A stretch of 64,000 nt of DNA from Bacteroides sp. (GTDB taxonomy: Bacteria; Bacteroidota; Bacteroidia; Bacteroidales; Bacteroidaceae), in NCBI GenBank assembly GCA_021201335.1, contig JAJQFD010000020.1:57677-121676 (forward strand), given 5' to 3'. The notes below the pieces were generated by a model, which saw nothing but the letters and a program-made list of their open reading frames with translations, was not told where the DNA came from and made no database searches. The first letter of the stretch is position 1; the number at the start of each line of letters is the position of its first letter. Positions 54,712-64,000 of this stretch are shown in pieces. Made by a program: the position numbers and the translations under genes.

Positions 54712-55986
54712 TTATAAATCAAATCCGATATCACGACGGAAATATTTATTATCAAAACTAATCATTTCAGCTACTTTATAGCTTTTAGCCAGTGCTTCTT
54801 CTTTGTTCTCTCCATAAGAACATACCGCTATCACACGACCACCGTCTGTTACCACCCGCCCCTCTTTCACAGTAGTGCCGGCATGGAAAAGAATACTATC
54901 TGTATGTTCCGCTAGGTTGAATCCGGTAATAGGAAATCCTTTCTGGTATTTTTCAGGATAACCACCGCTTACCATCATAACACAAGCAGCTGTACGCGGA
55001 TCAATCTCCAGTTCTTTTGTATCCAGAGTTCCGGCATTCATACCTTCCAATATTTCGACCAGATCACTTTGCACCCGTAGCATAACGCTTTCCGTCTCCG
55101 GATCGCCCATACGAACATTGTATTCAATAACCATAGGGTTATCTCCTACTTTGATTAATCCCAAAAAGATAAAACCTTTATAGACAATCTCTTCTTCTCG
55201 TAATCCATTGATCGTCGGTTCGATAATACGGGTACGAACTTTCTCCATAAATTCCTCATCGGCAAACGGAACAGGTGTAATGCTTCCCATACCACCGGTA
55301 TTAAGTCCAGTATCTCCTTCTCCAATACGTTTGTAATCTTTGGCTACAGGGAGTATTTTATAATGTTCACCATCCGTCAGAACGAATACTGAACATTCAA
55401 TTCCATTCAGGAATTCTTCAATAACTACGGTAGCACTTGCTTCGCCAAACATGCCAGTGAGCATCGCGTTCAGTTCAAACTTAGCGTCTTCGAGAGTAGG
55501 CAGTATTAAAACACCTTTACCGGCACATAGCCCGTCTGCTTTCAAAACATAAGGTGCTTCCAAACTTTCCAAAAAGGCAATTCCCTCCTGGAGTGTTTCA
55601 GCAGTGACACTTTTATGATGTGCAGTAGGAATGTTATGACGCTGCATAAATTCTTTGGCAAATTCTTTACTTCCTTCGAGTTGAGCGCCCTGCATTGATG
55701 GGCCGATAATCGCAATATCACGGGTGGTAATATCATGGGCAAAGAAATCATAAATGCCTTTTACTAACGGATCTTCCGGCCCAACAACAATCATCTCAAT
55801 TCCTTTTTCAAGCACAAATGTCTTAATAGCTTCAAAATCGGTGGCCTTTATATCGACGTTTTTTCCCACATTGGCTGTTCCGGAATTACCGGGAGCAATG
55901 TATAACTCTTCTATTTTAGGGCTTTGCACAATTTTCCATGCCAGAGCATGTTCACGCCCACCTGAACCTAATAATAATAGTTTCAT
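54712..55986 (-). CDS. purD: Phosphoribosylamine-glycine ligase
   Basis: It is the second enzyme of purine synthesis. The 424-residue ATP-grasp enzyme has [15 protein letters not shown] at the start, the ATP-site pattern [28 protein letters not shown] and the metal site [15 protein letters not shown]. Length and motifs are normal. It heads the operon running to znuC. Confidence 0.96.
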   Translation of the reverse strand: MKLLLLGSGGREHALAWKIVQSPKIEELYIAPGNSGTANVGKNVDIKATDFEAIKTFVLEKGIEMIVVGPEDPLVKGIYDFFAHDITTRDIAIIGPSMQGAQLEGSKEFAKEFMQRHNIPTAHHKSVTAETLQEGIAFLESLEAPYVLKADGLCAGKGVLILPTLEDAKFELNAMLTGMFGEASATVVIEEFLNGIECSVFVLTDGEHYKILPVAKDYKRIGEGDTGLNTGGMGSITPVPFADEEFMEKVRTRIIEPTINGLREEEIVYKGFIFLGLIKVGDNPMVIEYNVRMGDPETESVMLRVQSDLVEILEGMNAGTLDTKELEIDPRTAACVMMVSGGYPEKYQKGFPITGFNLAEHTDSILFHAGTTVKEGRVVTDGGRVIAVCSYGENKEEALAKSYKVAEMISFDNKYFRRDIGFDL

Positions 55987-56069
55987 TTTTATGTATCTTT
56001 TTTCATTTCAATCTCTGCATGCGGAAGAATAAGTATTATTCTTTGATATACCTTTGTATCAATTATCCC

Positions 56070-58196
56070 TTATAAATGCTCTTCAAAATATCGGGTTATC
56101 TTTTCATGCAAATGTACGCGATCCCGACCCATCACATTATGTTTATGCCCCGGATAAATAAATAAATCCGGATAAGTACGGGCATCCACACAAGCTTTCA
56201 TAAATGAGAGAGTATGTTGAGGTACACACGTATCATCCTGGTCATCATGGATAAGAAGAAGATGTCCTTTCAGGTTACTAGCCAGGTTGTTCAAATTGGT
56301 TTGTGTGTATCCTTCCGGATTGTCCTGTGGAGTATCCATATATCTTTCTCCATACATTATTTCATAATACTTCCAGTCAATTACCGGACCACCGGCAACA
56401 CCGACTTTGAATATATCAGGATAGCGAAGCATTAGAGCTGTCGTCATGTGACCATCGTAGCTCCATCCGTGTACACCGATGCGATTGGCATCCACAAAAG
56501 GAAGGCTTTGCAAATATTCAATACCCTTCACCTGGTCTTTGCACTCTTCGATACCCAATTGACGAAAGGTACAGTTCTCGAATTCAAACCCGCGGTTACT
56601 GCTCCCTCGATTGTCAACGGTAAATACTACATATCCTTTACTTGCCATATAAATATCCCATCCACGTGTCGCATTCTGCCAGTTGTTTTTAATATTTTGA
56701 GCATGAGGACCACCGTATACATAGACAACGGCAGGGTATTTTTTGTTCGCATCAAAACCAATTGGTTTTACCAAACGATAATATAAATCGGTTGCTCCAT
56801 CGGCGGCTTTCAGCGTTCCCGTGTCAATAGTTGGCATCTGATATTCCCTGAATGGGTTTTCAGCACTTAACAGGTTATGGCCCTTATTTTTTTGTGCATC
56901 GATAATATCAATATTTCTGGGGATACTGGGTGAACTGTATGTATCAATGATAAATTGTCCGCTTGTGGATAACTTACCCGAGTGCACCCCTTCATTGTTT
57001 CCAATAGGAACTTTTTTCCCGGAAGGAATACTAACCCGAAATAAATTTGACTGTAACGGAGAGTATTCAGTGCTACTGATTATAATTTCTTTTTTCTTTT
57101 CATTGAATCCGAGAATATCTTGTACAAGCCAATTGCCGGATGTCAATTGTTTGATAAGCTTGCCATTGATGTCATAGAGATACAAATGATTGAATCCGTC
57201 TTTTTGACTTTGATAAATAAATTTATTCGAATCCCACGGAAGAAAAACAATCGGGTGCTGTGGCTCCACATATTTAGGATGAGTTTCTTCCAGCAAAATC
57301 TTCATTAAGTCACCAGTTTCCACACTATACTGACACAATTTGGCATGATTCTGGTCTCTGTTTAATTCAATCAGGAAAATACTTTTTTCATCCGGTGCCC
57401 AGCTGATATTGGTAAAATAGCGGTCCGCCGGGTCGCCGACTTTCAGGTAACTTTTCTCTCCGGTAGCCGGATTATAAATACCCACTGTAACCAGGTGACT
57501 GGTCATTCCTGCCATCGGGTACCGTACGTTTTTTAGCTCAGCAATGCGTGCTGAAATATCCACCAAAGGATATTCCGTTACCATTCTTTCATCCATCCGG
57601 TAAAAAGCCAGTAAATTTCCACTCAGACTCCAGAATATACCTTTCTTAATGCCAAACTCATTGCGATGTACTGATTGACCGCATACAACACCTTGTGGCT
57701 CGTTAGTAACCGCTTTATTATCTACATATAAATTATTATCGATCGTGTACGCTATATGTTGGCCAGTGGGATGAAAGTCAACATTTTCAGCTCCCTCATT
57801 TACGGTAACAACCTCATCAATTTGATGGGTATCGAAATTATAAATAATATAGTTTTTCCCCTGGGTAATCAGAAATTGTTTCTTATTTGGCCAAAGGAAT
57901 TTGATACTGTAAAAATGAGATAATTTCCGGTGTCCTGCACTAACTAGCACCGGATTAATCTGTTCACGGGTGAGCAAAAGAGTCTCCTTTCCGGTTTGCG
58001 GATGAATCGAAACAAGAGAATCAATATCCGGTTTAATACAAAGATCTCCCCACCATTGTAGACCATATAGGTTTTCTGGAAAAAGATAATTTGAACCTCC
58101 CGGAATTAATTCTTCCAGCGTAGGGGTCGGCTTTTGTGCCATCACAGTATTTCCCATTAACAGGGTTGTACACAAAGTCATTATGAGTGTTCTCAT
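56070..58196 (-). CDS. Peptidase S9 family protein (dipeptidyl-peptidase IV-like), odd nucleophile elbow
   Basis: This is a secreted serine peptidase of 708 residues with a signal peptide (MRTLIMTLCTTLLMGNTVMA), a beta-propeller (about 60-430) and a C-terminal hydrolase domain. The catalytic triad is readable as Ser in GWSYDGHM, Asp in HDDQDDTCVP and His in GHKHNVMG. The usual elbow is GWSYGG; here the first Gly after Tyr is Asp. Dipeptidyl-peptidase activity is likely but this change may alter it. One base separates it from the next gene upstream. Confidence 0.88.
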   Translation of the reverse strand: MRTLIMTLCTTLLMGNTVMAQKPTPTLEELIPGGSNYLFPENLYGLQWWGDLCIKPDIDSLVSIHPQTGKETLLLTREQINPVLVSAGHRKLSHFYSIKFLWPNKKQFLITQGKNYIIYNFDTHQIDEVVTVNEGAENVDFHPTGQHIAYTIDNNLYVDNKAVTNEPQGVVCGQSVHRNEFGIKKGIFWSLSGNLLAFYRMDERMVTEYPLVDISARIAELKNVRYPMAGMTSHLVTVGIYNPATGEKSYLKVGDPADRYFTNISWAPDEKSIFLIELNRDQNHAKLCQYSVETGDLMKILLEETHPKYVEPQHPIVFLPWDSNKFIYQSQKDGFNHLYLYDINGKLIKQLTSGNWLVQDILGFNEKKKEIIISSTEYSPLQSNLFRVSIPSGKKVPIGNNEGVHSGKLSTSGQFIIDTYSSPSIPRNIDIIDAQKNKGHNLLSAENPFREYQMPTIDTGTLKAADGATDLYYRLVKPIGFDANKKYPAVVYVYGGPHAQNIKNNWQNATRGWDIYMASKGYVVFTVDNRGSSNRGFEFENCTFRQLGIEECKDQVKGIEYLQSLPFVDANRIGVHGWSYDGHMTTALMLRYPDIFKVGVAGGPVIDWKYYEIMYGERYMDTPQDNPEGYTQTNLNNLASNLKGHLLLIHDDQDDTCVPQHTLSFMKACVDARTYPDLFIYPGHKHNVMGRDRVHLHEKITRYFEEHL

Positions 58197-58197
58197 G

Positions 58198-59529
58198 TTA
58201 CGGCTGCTGTTCGGATTTGTTTTTTCGTTCTCTAAATACTGTCTTCACTTCTCCCGAACTACTGTTGGACGGAAATTCACGGGGTGTGAATTCTCTTCTG
58301 GGTTTATTATTATCCCGGGAAAAGGATCTGGAATTTCTTTCTCTATCCTCTCTTTTTTTCTCTTTGAGTTCTCCATCATCTTTTCTGAACTCTTTGTATT
58401 TCCCGTCAAACAGCTCATACTTCCTGAATTCACACTCCAATGCACCGTTGAATAATGGAATCTTAACGCTCGGCTTGAGGCCGATCTGGTCGAAACATTC
58501 CTGCCGATAGCTTAATATCCACGCCACATTGCCGGTAAAGGCATGTTTCAAACGTTCGCCAATCATCTGGTAAAGCCCAAGCAAATCCTTGGTAGAAATT
58601 CGTTCCCCATAAGGCGGGTTGGTAATTAGGATAGATTTCTCCTGAGGTTTTTCGAATTGCTGAAAAGGCTGAAGCTTTAGCAACACATCTTTAGAAACCC
58701 CTGCCGCTTTTATATTATGGGTAGCTATGCTATTGGCTTTCGGATTATTATCGTAGCCATAGATTTTATGGTTGAACTCCTGCTCCTGACTATCATCATT
58801 ATAAATGGTATCAAACAAATCCTGATCAAAGTCCACCCATTTCTCAAAAGCAAATTCCTTACGGAAAACCCCCGGAGCAATGTTGCGAGCAATCAATGCT
58901 GCCTCAATGGGAATTGTTCCCGATCCACACATCGGATCTATCAGGTCGCATTCACCTTTCCAGCCCGTCATGAGAATCATTCCGGCGGCAAGGACTTCAT
59001 TCAATGGGGCTTCAACAGCTTCCTGACGATAGCCACGGCGGTGAAGTGATTCTCCCGAAGAGTCCAGAGAGAGTGTACAATGGGTTTGTGCGATATGGAT
59101 ATTGAGTAATACATCCGGTTTATTAATACGTACAGAAGGACGTTTGCCGTTCAGATCGCGAAAGTAATCTACGATTGCATCTTTTACTTTGTATGAAACA
59201 AACTTTGAATGACGGAATTCATCGCTAAAAACAACAGCATCAACTGCAAAGGTCTTTTCAACATCCAGTAAATCTTCCCATCCGATAGCTTTTACCTGCT
59301 CATATACCTCATCAGCATTCCGGGCTGTAAAACTTTTAATCGGTTTAAGAATGCGTATAGCCGTCCGCAGGCAAAAGTTAGCTTTGTACAACATGGCTTT
59401 ATCACCTGTAAAAGAAACCATGCGTCGTCCTATTTGTACATTGTCAGCCCCCAGGGCTGTAAGTTCCGTTGCCAATACTTCTTCCAGTCCCTGAAAGGTT
59501 TTGGCAATCATTTCAAATTGTTTACTCAT
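58198..59529 (-). CDS. THUMP-domain RNA methyltransferase (RlmL/YpsC-like)
   Basis: It methylates an rRNA guanine in the large subunit, by family. The 443-residue protein (start at 59529, MSKQFEMIAKTFQGLEEVL) has a THUMP domain (about 55-160), the SAM-binding DPMCGSGTIPIEAALIA and the catalytic ITNPPYGER. The last 70 residues are a charged low-complexity tail rich in Arg, Lys and Glu (RERNSRSFSRDNNKPRREF), likely RNA-binding. An earlier ATG at 59595 overlaps cysE and is less likely. Confidence 0.92.
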   Translation of the reverse strand: MSKQFEMIAKTFQGLEEVLATELTALGADNVQIGRRMVSFTGDKAMLYKANFCLRTAIRILKPIKSFTARNADEVYEQVKAIGWEDLLDVEKTFAVDAVVFSDEFRHSKFVSYKVKDAIVDYFRDLNGKRPSVRINKPDVLLNIHIAQTHCTLSLDSSGESLHRRGYRQEAVEAPLNEVLAAGMILMTGWKGECDLIDPMCGSGTIPIEAALIARNIAPGVFRKEFAFEKWVDFDQDLFDTIYNDDSQEQEFNHKIYGYDNNPKANSIATHNIKAAGVSKDVLLKLQPFQQFEKPQEKSILITNPPYGERISTKDLLGLYQMIGERLKHAFTGNVAWILSYRQECFDQIGLKPSVKIPLFNGALECEFRKYELFDGKYKEFRKDDGELKEKKREDRERNSRSFSRDNNKPRREFTPREFPSNSSSGEVKTVFRERKNKSEQQP

Positions 59530-59557
59530 TGACGTTTTTAGTATATAAATAATGCTG

Positions 59558-60448
59558 TTATTTACGTTGTACAATTCTTGCTCCAGCAGGAACATCTTCT
59601 GTTACCCAGATGTTTCCACCAATCGTTGCTCCTTTCCCGATCACAATCCGCCCGAGAATAGTTGCATTGGAATAAATGATCACATCATCTTCCAGAATGG
59701 GATGACGGTTAATACCTTTTATTGGTTTACCTTCTTCATCCAGCGGAAAACTTTTTGCTCCCAGCGTAACACCCTGGTAGAGCTTTACATTGTTTCCGAT
59801 AATGGTAGTAGCCCCGATAACAACCCCTGTGCCATGATCAATCGCGAAGTGGCTTCCGATCTGTGCACCCGGATGAATATCAATACCTGTCTCACTGTGA
59901 GCCATTTCAGTGATAATTCGCGGAATCAGCGGGACTTCCATCGTGTAAAGTTCATGCGCAATGCGATAATTACTTATGGCCCGGATAGCCGGATAACAAC
60001 AAATCACCTCTCCGTAACTCTGGGCCGCGGGATCACCGTTATAAGCTGCCTCGACATCTGTAGCTAATATGCGTCGCATATCGGGTAGGCGGCGTATAAA
60101 TTCAGCAGCAATCAACGTTGCTTTTTCCCGCTGAGGCTGAGCACAGTCGCAGCATTCGCCAGTTTTCCCAAAGCAAATTCCAGCCAGAATCTGGCCGATA
60201 AGCAGGTGAAACAACTTCTCTACATTTACTCCAATGTGATAGTTAATTGTTTGAGAGTTGATTGTAGATTTTCCAAAATAACCTGGGAAGATAATCGCAC
60301 GCGCTAGTTCTATAATTTCACGCAAAACAGGGGCTGAAGGCAAAGGTTCGCCGTCCTTGTGCTGATGAAACAGTCCTTTAAATGATTCGCTGTCCGAAAG
60401 CTCATCGACTGCCTGTGTCAAAATGTGAGTGAAGTCAAGTGGACTCAT
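59558..60448 (-). CDS. cysE: Serine O-acetyltransferase
   Basis: It acetylates serine for cysteine synthesis. The 296-residue protein has a helical N-terminal domain and a left-handed beta-helix of hexapeptide repeats. The active-site segment is IDIHPGAQIGSHFAIDHGTGVVIG, whose key part is FAIDHGTGV, and NRHPILEDDVIIYSNATI follows. A Cys cluster in the N-terminal domain (CFGKTGECCDCAQP) is uncommon in the family. A TATCTTTG box at 60496-60503 on the minus strand is the probable promoter. Confidence 0.92.
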   Translation of the reverse strand: MSPLDFTHILTQAVDELSDSESFKGLFHQHKDGEPLPSAPVLREIIELARAIIFPGYFGKSTINSQTINYHIGVNVEKLFHLLIGQILAGICFGKTGECCDCAQPQREKATLIAAEFIRRLPDMRRILATDVEAAYNGDPAAQSYGEVICCYPAIRAISNYRIAHELYTMEVPLIPRIITEMAHSETGIDIHPGAQIGSHFAIDHGTGVVIGATTIIGNNVKLYQGVTLGAKSFPLDEEGKPIKGINRHPILEDDVIIYSNATILGRIVIGKGATIGGNIWVTEDVPAGARIVQRK

Positions 60449-60960
60449 TGCATCCTTTTGAGTATGAGTATTTAAAAAGTCTTCGTATAATGAGACAAAG
60501 ATACAGGTTTATTTTCTATTCTACATCCTGTTCCCATAAAATGTTGGTAAATCTGACGGTTTATTGTCATCCGGAATCATAAATTTTACGCAAAATTAAA
60601 TAACTTTTCAACCTTTAAGTCGGTGGATTTGTTAGAATTACAGCTATTTCCAATAGTTCAGTATGACACATATTTTTAATCCATGAATTAGTAATAATTT
60701 AACCAGAAAACATGTTTATAATAATTGACAAATTGATTATTAATTAATTTGGTTATTTATATTATCTATCTCTATAGAAGAATGTTTGAAATAAGCAACT
60801 TTATTCACCAAAACTTTTTCACAGTTTGCCAAAACTTTCTACAAAACCTCTGATTACCAAATGATTTACATTATTTAACGACATTAAAGTTTCCAGAAAG
60901 AACAATTGTCTCACTATATCTGTTTACTTTTGCAGTGCAAATTTTAATGCAATTATCCCC
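60449..60960. other. Divergent intergenic region upstream of nrdD
   Basis: It carries the minus-strand promoter box of cysE (60496-60503) and the plus-strand nrdD promoter at 60906-60932. The middle is very AT-rich without a gene or clear repeat. I see no NrdR box or cobalamin riboswitch. Confidence 0.6.
60906..60932 (+). promoter_or_regulatory. Promoter of nrdD
   Basis: TTG (60906-60908), a 16-base spacer and TACTTTTG (60925-60932) fit the phylum's promoter, with a slightly short spacer. Transcription would start near 60940, leaving a leader of about 20 bases. Confidence 0.5.
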
Positions 60961-63168
60961 ATGATACAAACGGTAATTAAAAGAGACGGAAGAATTGTTG
61001 GATTCAACGAGGAAAAGATAGCTACTGCTATCCGGAAAGCGATGCTGCATACCCAGAATGGCGAGGATAGAGAACTGGTTCGGGAGATCACGGATAAGAT
61101 AGCTTTTCAGGGTGAATCTCAGATGACAGTCGAAGCAATTCAGGATGCGGTGGAAATGGCGCTGATGCATAGCAGTCGGAAAGATGTTGCCAAACAATAC
61201 ATCTCCTATCGGAATCAACGGAGTGTCGCCCGAAAAGCGAAGACACGCGATATGTTCCTGGAGATTATTAATATCAAGTCGAATGATATTACCCGGGAAA
61301 ATGCGAATATGAATGCAGATACCCCCGCGGGAATGATGATGAAGTTTTCCAGTGAGACAACCAAACCTTTCGTAGATGATTACCTGTTGAGCGAAGAAGT
61401 AAAAGAAGCCGTTGCCGGAAACTACCTTCATATTCACGATAAGGATTATTATCCAACTAAGAGCCTTACCTGCGTTCAACATCCGCTCGATCATATTTTA
61501 AAGAATGGCTTTTCTGCCGGACATGGAGAATCCCGTCCCGCCAAACGTATCGAAACAGCTAGTATCTTAGGATGTATCTCACTCGAAACCGCGCAGAATG
61601 AAATGCATGGTGGACAATCCATTCCTGCTTTTGATTTTTACCTGGCTCCTTATGTTCGTACCAGCTATATTGAAGAAATCAAAGTGCTGGAAGAATTAAA
61701 CGGACAGGATTATTCCCATTTGTATCATACGGAAATCAAAGATTACAATACCGCTCTGTTGGATGGACTAAGCGGAGACAAACGCCTTATCCAGCATGCT
61801 ATCAATAAAACAGTGGTTCGTGTACATCAATCGATGGAAGCGTTCATTCATAATATGAATACCATTCACTCCCGTGGGGGTAATCAGGTCGTATTCAGTT
61901 CAATCAATTATGGTACGGATACTTCAGCCGAAGGTCGTTGCATCATTCGTGAATTGCTGAAAAGCACCTATCGCGGAGTAGGAAATGGTGAAACAGCTAT
62001 CTTCCCCATCCAGATCTGGAAAAAGAAGCGTGGTGTTAGTTACCTTCCGGAAGATCGCAACTATGACCTTTACCTGCTGGCAGCAAAAGTTTCTGCTCGT
62101 CGTTTCTTCCCAAATTTCCTGAATCTGGACGCGACTTTTAACCAGAGTAGCGAATGGGATGAAAAGGACCCGTTAAGATATCAACACGAAGTAGCAACGA
62201 TGGGTTGCCGGACCCGTGTGTTCGAGAATCGTTTCGGCCCTAAAACCTCTATTGGCCGTGGTAATATTTCATTTTCTACCATTAATATTGTGCGTCTGGC
62301 GCTGGAATGCATGTCAATTGAAAACAAGGAAGAGCGCATAGCCCGGTTCTTTTCAAAGTTGGATCACATGCTGGAACTAACTGCGCGACAGCTGCATCAG
62401 CGATACGAATTTCAGAAAACTGCTTATGCTAAGCAATTTCCCTTACTGATGTCTTCGCTTTGGGTAGGAAGCGACAAATTGGATCCATGTGGCACCATTG
62501 AACCGGTAATTAACCAGGGAACTTTGGGTATCGGTTTTATCGGCCTTGCAGAAAGTCTGGTTGCCTTGATTGGAAAGCATCATGGTGAAGATGAAGAAGC
62601 CCAGAAACTTGGATTAAAAATTGTGACCTATATGCGCGATCGGGTAAATGAATTCTCTGAAAGTTATCATCACAATTACAGCGTATTGGCAACTCCCGCC
62701 GAAGGACTTTCCGGCAAATTTACGCTTCGCGACAGAAAAGCCTTTGGCTCTCTCCCCGGCATCACAGATCGGGATTACTATACGAACTCAAACCATGTAC
62801 CGGTATATTATAAATGCTGTGCCAAACGGAAAGCGGAAATTGAAGCACCCTATCACGATTTAACCCGTGGCGGACATATCTTCTATGTAGAAATTGATGG
62901 TGATGCTACTCACAACCCAGATGCAATTCTACAAGTGGTTGATATGATGGATAAATATAATATTGGCTATGGTTCCGTCAATCATAACCGGAATCGTTGC
63001 CTGGACTGCGGCCATGAAAATGCAACGACAGACCTCGAAGAATGTCCCAGTTGTGGGAGTCGCAATCTGGACAAGCTACAACGTATCACCGGATATCTGG
63101 TAGGTACAACCAATCGCTGGAACAAAGCTAAACTGGCTGAACTGAATGACCGTGTAATTCATAATTAA
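60961..63168 (+). CDS. nrdD: Anaerobic ribonucleoside-triphosphate reductase
   Basis: It makes deoxyribonucleotides without oxygen, using a glycyl radical. The 735-residue protein has an N-terminal ATP-cone (VIKRDGRIVGFNEEKIATAIRKA), which senses ATP/dATP. The zinc-binding Cys pairs are CLDCG and CPSCG near the end. The C-terminal radical-loop segment is RITGYLVGTTNRWN. Catalytic-domain segments include CVQHPLDHILKNGF and HSRGGNQVVFSSINYG. It is followed two bases later by its activase gene. Confidence 0.96.
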   Translation: MIQTVIKRDGRIVGFNEEKIATAIRKAMLHTQNGEDRELVREITDKIAFQGESQMTVEAIQDAVEMALMHSSRKDVAKQYISYRNQRSVARKAKTRDMFLEIINIKSNDITRENANMNADTPAGMMMKFSSETTKPFVDDYLLSEEVKEAVAGNYLHIHDKDYYPTKSLTCVQHPLDHILKNGFSAGHGESRPAKRIETASILGCISLETAQNEMHGGQSIPAFDFYLAPYVRTSYIEEIKVLEELNGQDYSHLYHTEIKDYNTALLDGLSGDKRLIQHAINKTVVRVHQSMEAFIHNMNTIHSRGGNQVVFSSINYGTDTSAEGRCIIRELLKSTYRGVGNGETAIFPIQIWKKKRGVSYLPEDRNYDLYLLAAKVSARRFFPNFLNLDATFNQSSEWDEKDPLRYQHEVATMGCRTRVFENRFGPKTSIGRGNISFSTINIVRLALECMSIENKEERIARFFSKLDHMLELTARQLHQRYEFQKTAYAKQFPLLMSSLWVGSDKLDPCGTIEPVINQGTLGIGFIGLAESLVALIGKHHGEDEEAQKLGLKIVTYMRDRVNEFSESYHHNYSVLATPAEGLSGKFTLRDRKAFGSLPGITDRDYYTNSNHVPVYYKCCAKRKAEIEAPYHDLTRGGHIFYVEIDGDATHNPDAILQVVDMMDKYNIGYGSVNHNRNRCLDCGHENATTDLEECPSCGSRNLDKLQRITGYLVGTTNRWNKAKLAELNDRVIHN

Positions 63169-63170
63169 TC

Positions 63171-63683
63171 ATGGAGATTTCTATTTTAGATATTGTGGAA
63201 GACACAACCGTAGATGGCCCGGGGTTTCGCACCTCTATATATGCGGCTGGATGCGGTCATCGTTGTCCTGGCTGCCATAATCCGGAATCGTGGGATATCC
63301 GCAGAGGAAAGTTGATGTCTGTCGATAGTCTGCTGGAGAAAATTCTTTCTGACGAATTTGCGAATGTCACTTTCAGCGGAGGCGATCCGCTTTACCAGGC
63401 AGAAGGCTTTACCCAACTTGCCCGTGAGATTAAATTAAAAAGCCGGAAAACCATCTGGTGCTATACCGGACTTCGCTTTGAAACCATTTTGCTGAACAAA
63501 AAACAAGCTGCCCTACTTCGCTATATCGATGTACTGGTAGATGGCCGTTATGAGCAATCTCTGCGAAACGAATCACTTTTATTTCGTGGTAGCAAAAATC
63601 AACGTTTAATTGATGTTCAATCTTCCTTGCGCGAAGGAAGAGTAGTCTCACTCGAATATAATCCTTTTGTTGTAGCAGTATAA
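63171..63683 (+). CDS. nrdG: Anaerobic ribonucleotide reductase activating protein
   Basis: It is the radical-SAM enzyme that creates the glycyl radical on NrdD. The 170-residue protein has the cluster motif CGHRCPGCHNPESWD (Cys-X3-Cys-X2-Cys) and the SAM-binding VTFSGGDPLYQ. It shares the nrdD transcript and ends at a strong terminator. Confidence 0.95.
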   Translation: MEISILDIVEDTTVDGPGFRTSIYAAGCGHRCPGCHNPESWDIRRGKLMSVDSLLEKILSDEFANVTFSGGDPLYQAEGFTQLAREIKLKSRKTIWCYTGLRFETILLNKKQAALLRYIDVLVDGRYEQSLRNESLLFRGSKNQRLIDVQSSLREGRVVSLEYNPFVVAV

Positions 63684-63708
63684 GAGAAGGAGTTTAGGAA
63701 TTATAAGT

Positions 63709-63760
63709 TAAGGAGTTAAGAATTCACGCAGTTATTGCTATTCTTAACTCCTTATTTTTT
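63709..63760 (+). terminator. Terminator of nrdD-nrdG
   Basis: TAAGGAGTTAAGAAT (63709-63723) pairs perfectly with ATTCTTAACTCCTTA (63740-63754), followed by six T (63755-63760). It begins 25 bases after the nrdG stop. Confidence 0.85.
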
Positions 63761-63837
63761 AACTCTTCGTCACTTTAATTGAAATACTTAAATAACAGAT
63801 TAAAGAAGGAGGAAGACTTGAAGCCTGACAGATTTAG

Positions 63838-63992
63838 CCCAAGGGTAAAGTGAACGTAGTGAACGATACCCTGGGTTGCGCTCAGTCATGTTCGGAAGAT
63901 AAAATTTCTTAGCACTCAAGCCAAAATCTATGGGCTGCTGAAGAAATCCCGGAGGGATTTGATGTGCATAACCACGGGATGTAATCCTGTGG
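63838..63992. repeat. Row of three hairpins, likely part of a REP-like repeat crossing the window edge
   Basis: Hairpin 1 pairs CCCAAGGGTA (63838-63847) with TACCCTGGG (63867-63875). Hairpin 2 is AAATCCC, a 3-base loop, GGGATTT (63944-63960 overall). Hairpin 3 pairs CCACGGGAT (63972-63980) with ATCCTGTGG (63984-63992), with one G-T-type mismatch. GC content is higher than in the surroundings. Such hairpin rows resemble repeats mobilised by REP-associated (IS200-like) transposases, but no transposase gene is visible here. Confidence 0.6.
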
Positions 63993-64000
63993 AAACAGAT

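Noticed and set aside
59552..60067. A 171-codon open frame on the plus strand
   Set aside because: It is the reverse side of the cysE beta-helix repeats; long reverse frames are common there.
60871..61494. A 207-codon open frame on the minus strand
   Set aside because: It lies over the start of nrdD, whose protein is unmistakable. The reverse frame has no recognisable domain.
1..64000. tRNA, rRNA, riboswitch or intact insertion sequence
   Set aside because: I looked for T-loop patterns, conserved rRNA words, cobalamin-type riboswitch words and transposase motifs and found none that I could support. A covariance-model scan would be decisive.

Overview
The window comes from a strictly anaerobic member of the Bacteroidales. 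The evidence is a SusC-type TonB-dependent receptor, Bacteroidetes-style promoters (TTTG, about 19 bases, TAnnTTTG), an oxygen-independent ribonucleotide reductase (nrdD/nrdG), rubrerythrin, a succinate CoA-transferase of the propionate pathway, and many family signatures restricted to this phylum. I cannot fix the genus from sequence alone. There are no rRNA or tRNA genes that I can see, no CRISPR array and no intact insertion sequence.

Layout. 1-4.2 kb: the 5' part of a SusC-like receptor gene (minus strand, running off the left edge), divergent from a secreted pectinesterase, with a two-block inverted repeat between them. 4.8-9.5 kb: a tight six-gene operon joining S-adenosylmethionine decarboxylase, a membrane-fused aminopropyltransferase (spermidine synthase-like), a double DUF4178 protein, two tiny DUF350 membrane proteins and an unrecognised membrane protein. 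This is the best candidate for a poorly described system. 9.5-13.6 kb: a damaged stretch, with a SulP transporter and a rubrerythrin each broken by one missing base, then a chimeric pseudogene joining the start of a TonB-receptor gene to a LytTR response regulator. 13.9-29.7 kb: housekeeping genes (waaA, gltX, a PgpH-like HD phosphodiesterase, a low-molecular-weight phosphatase, priA, an outer-membrane barrel, a sulfatase preceded by a sulfatase remnant, an inositol monophosphatase, DUF2795, a cobalamin adenosyltransferase, a tonB-like gene). 29.9-33 kb: an AT-rich accessory stretch with a gutted flavin-binding pseudogene, an alpha/beta hydrolase, five 22-base tandem repeats and a cupin. 33-45 kb: miaB, CoA-transferase, dacB, lpdA, nadB, then kduI-kduD-DUF4861 for pectin-derived uronates. 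45-60.5 kb (minus strand): a deacetylase and a giant DUF2723 protein; a decayed lipoprotein; and the purD to znuC operon, followed by an S9 peptidase, a THUMP methyltransferase and cysE. 61-63.7 kb: nrdD-nrdG, then a hairpin-rich repeat reaching the right edge.

How the genes work together. Pectinesterase, the SusC-like receptor and kduI/kduD/DUF4861 point to use of pectin, although they lie about 40 kb apart. Decarboxylated SAM made by the decarboxylase at 5.6 kb would feed the membrane aminopropyltransferase at 7.9 kb, with the DUF350 and DUF4178 proteins as likely membrane partners. Rubrerythrin, NrdD/NrdG and the CoA-transferase fit a fermentative anaerobe.

Non-coding structure is unusually rich. 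A dispersed intergenic repeat family carries the core AAATGCTACCGG at four places. A 64-base near-palindrome is built from a thrice-used unit. The tandem repeats and the terminal hairpin cluster are further examples. Several genes are decayed or chimeric, so the genome has been losing genes here, or part of the assembly has homopolymer errors, or both.
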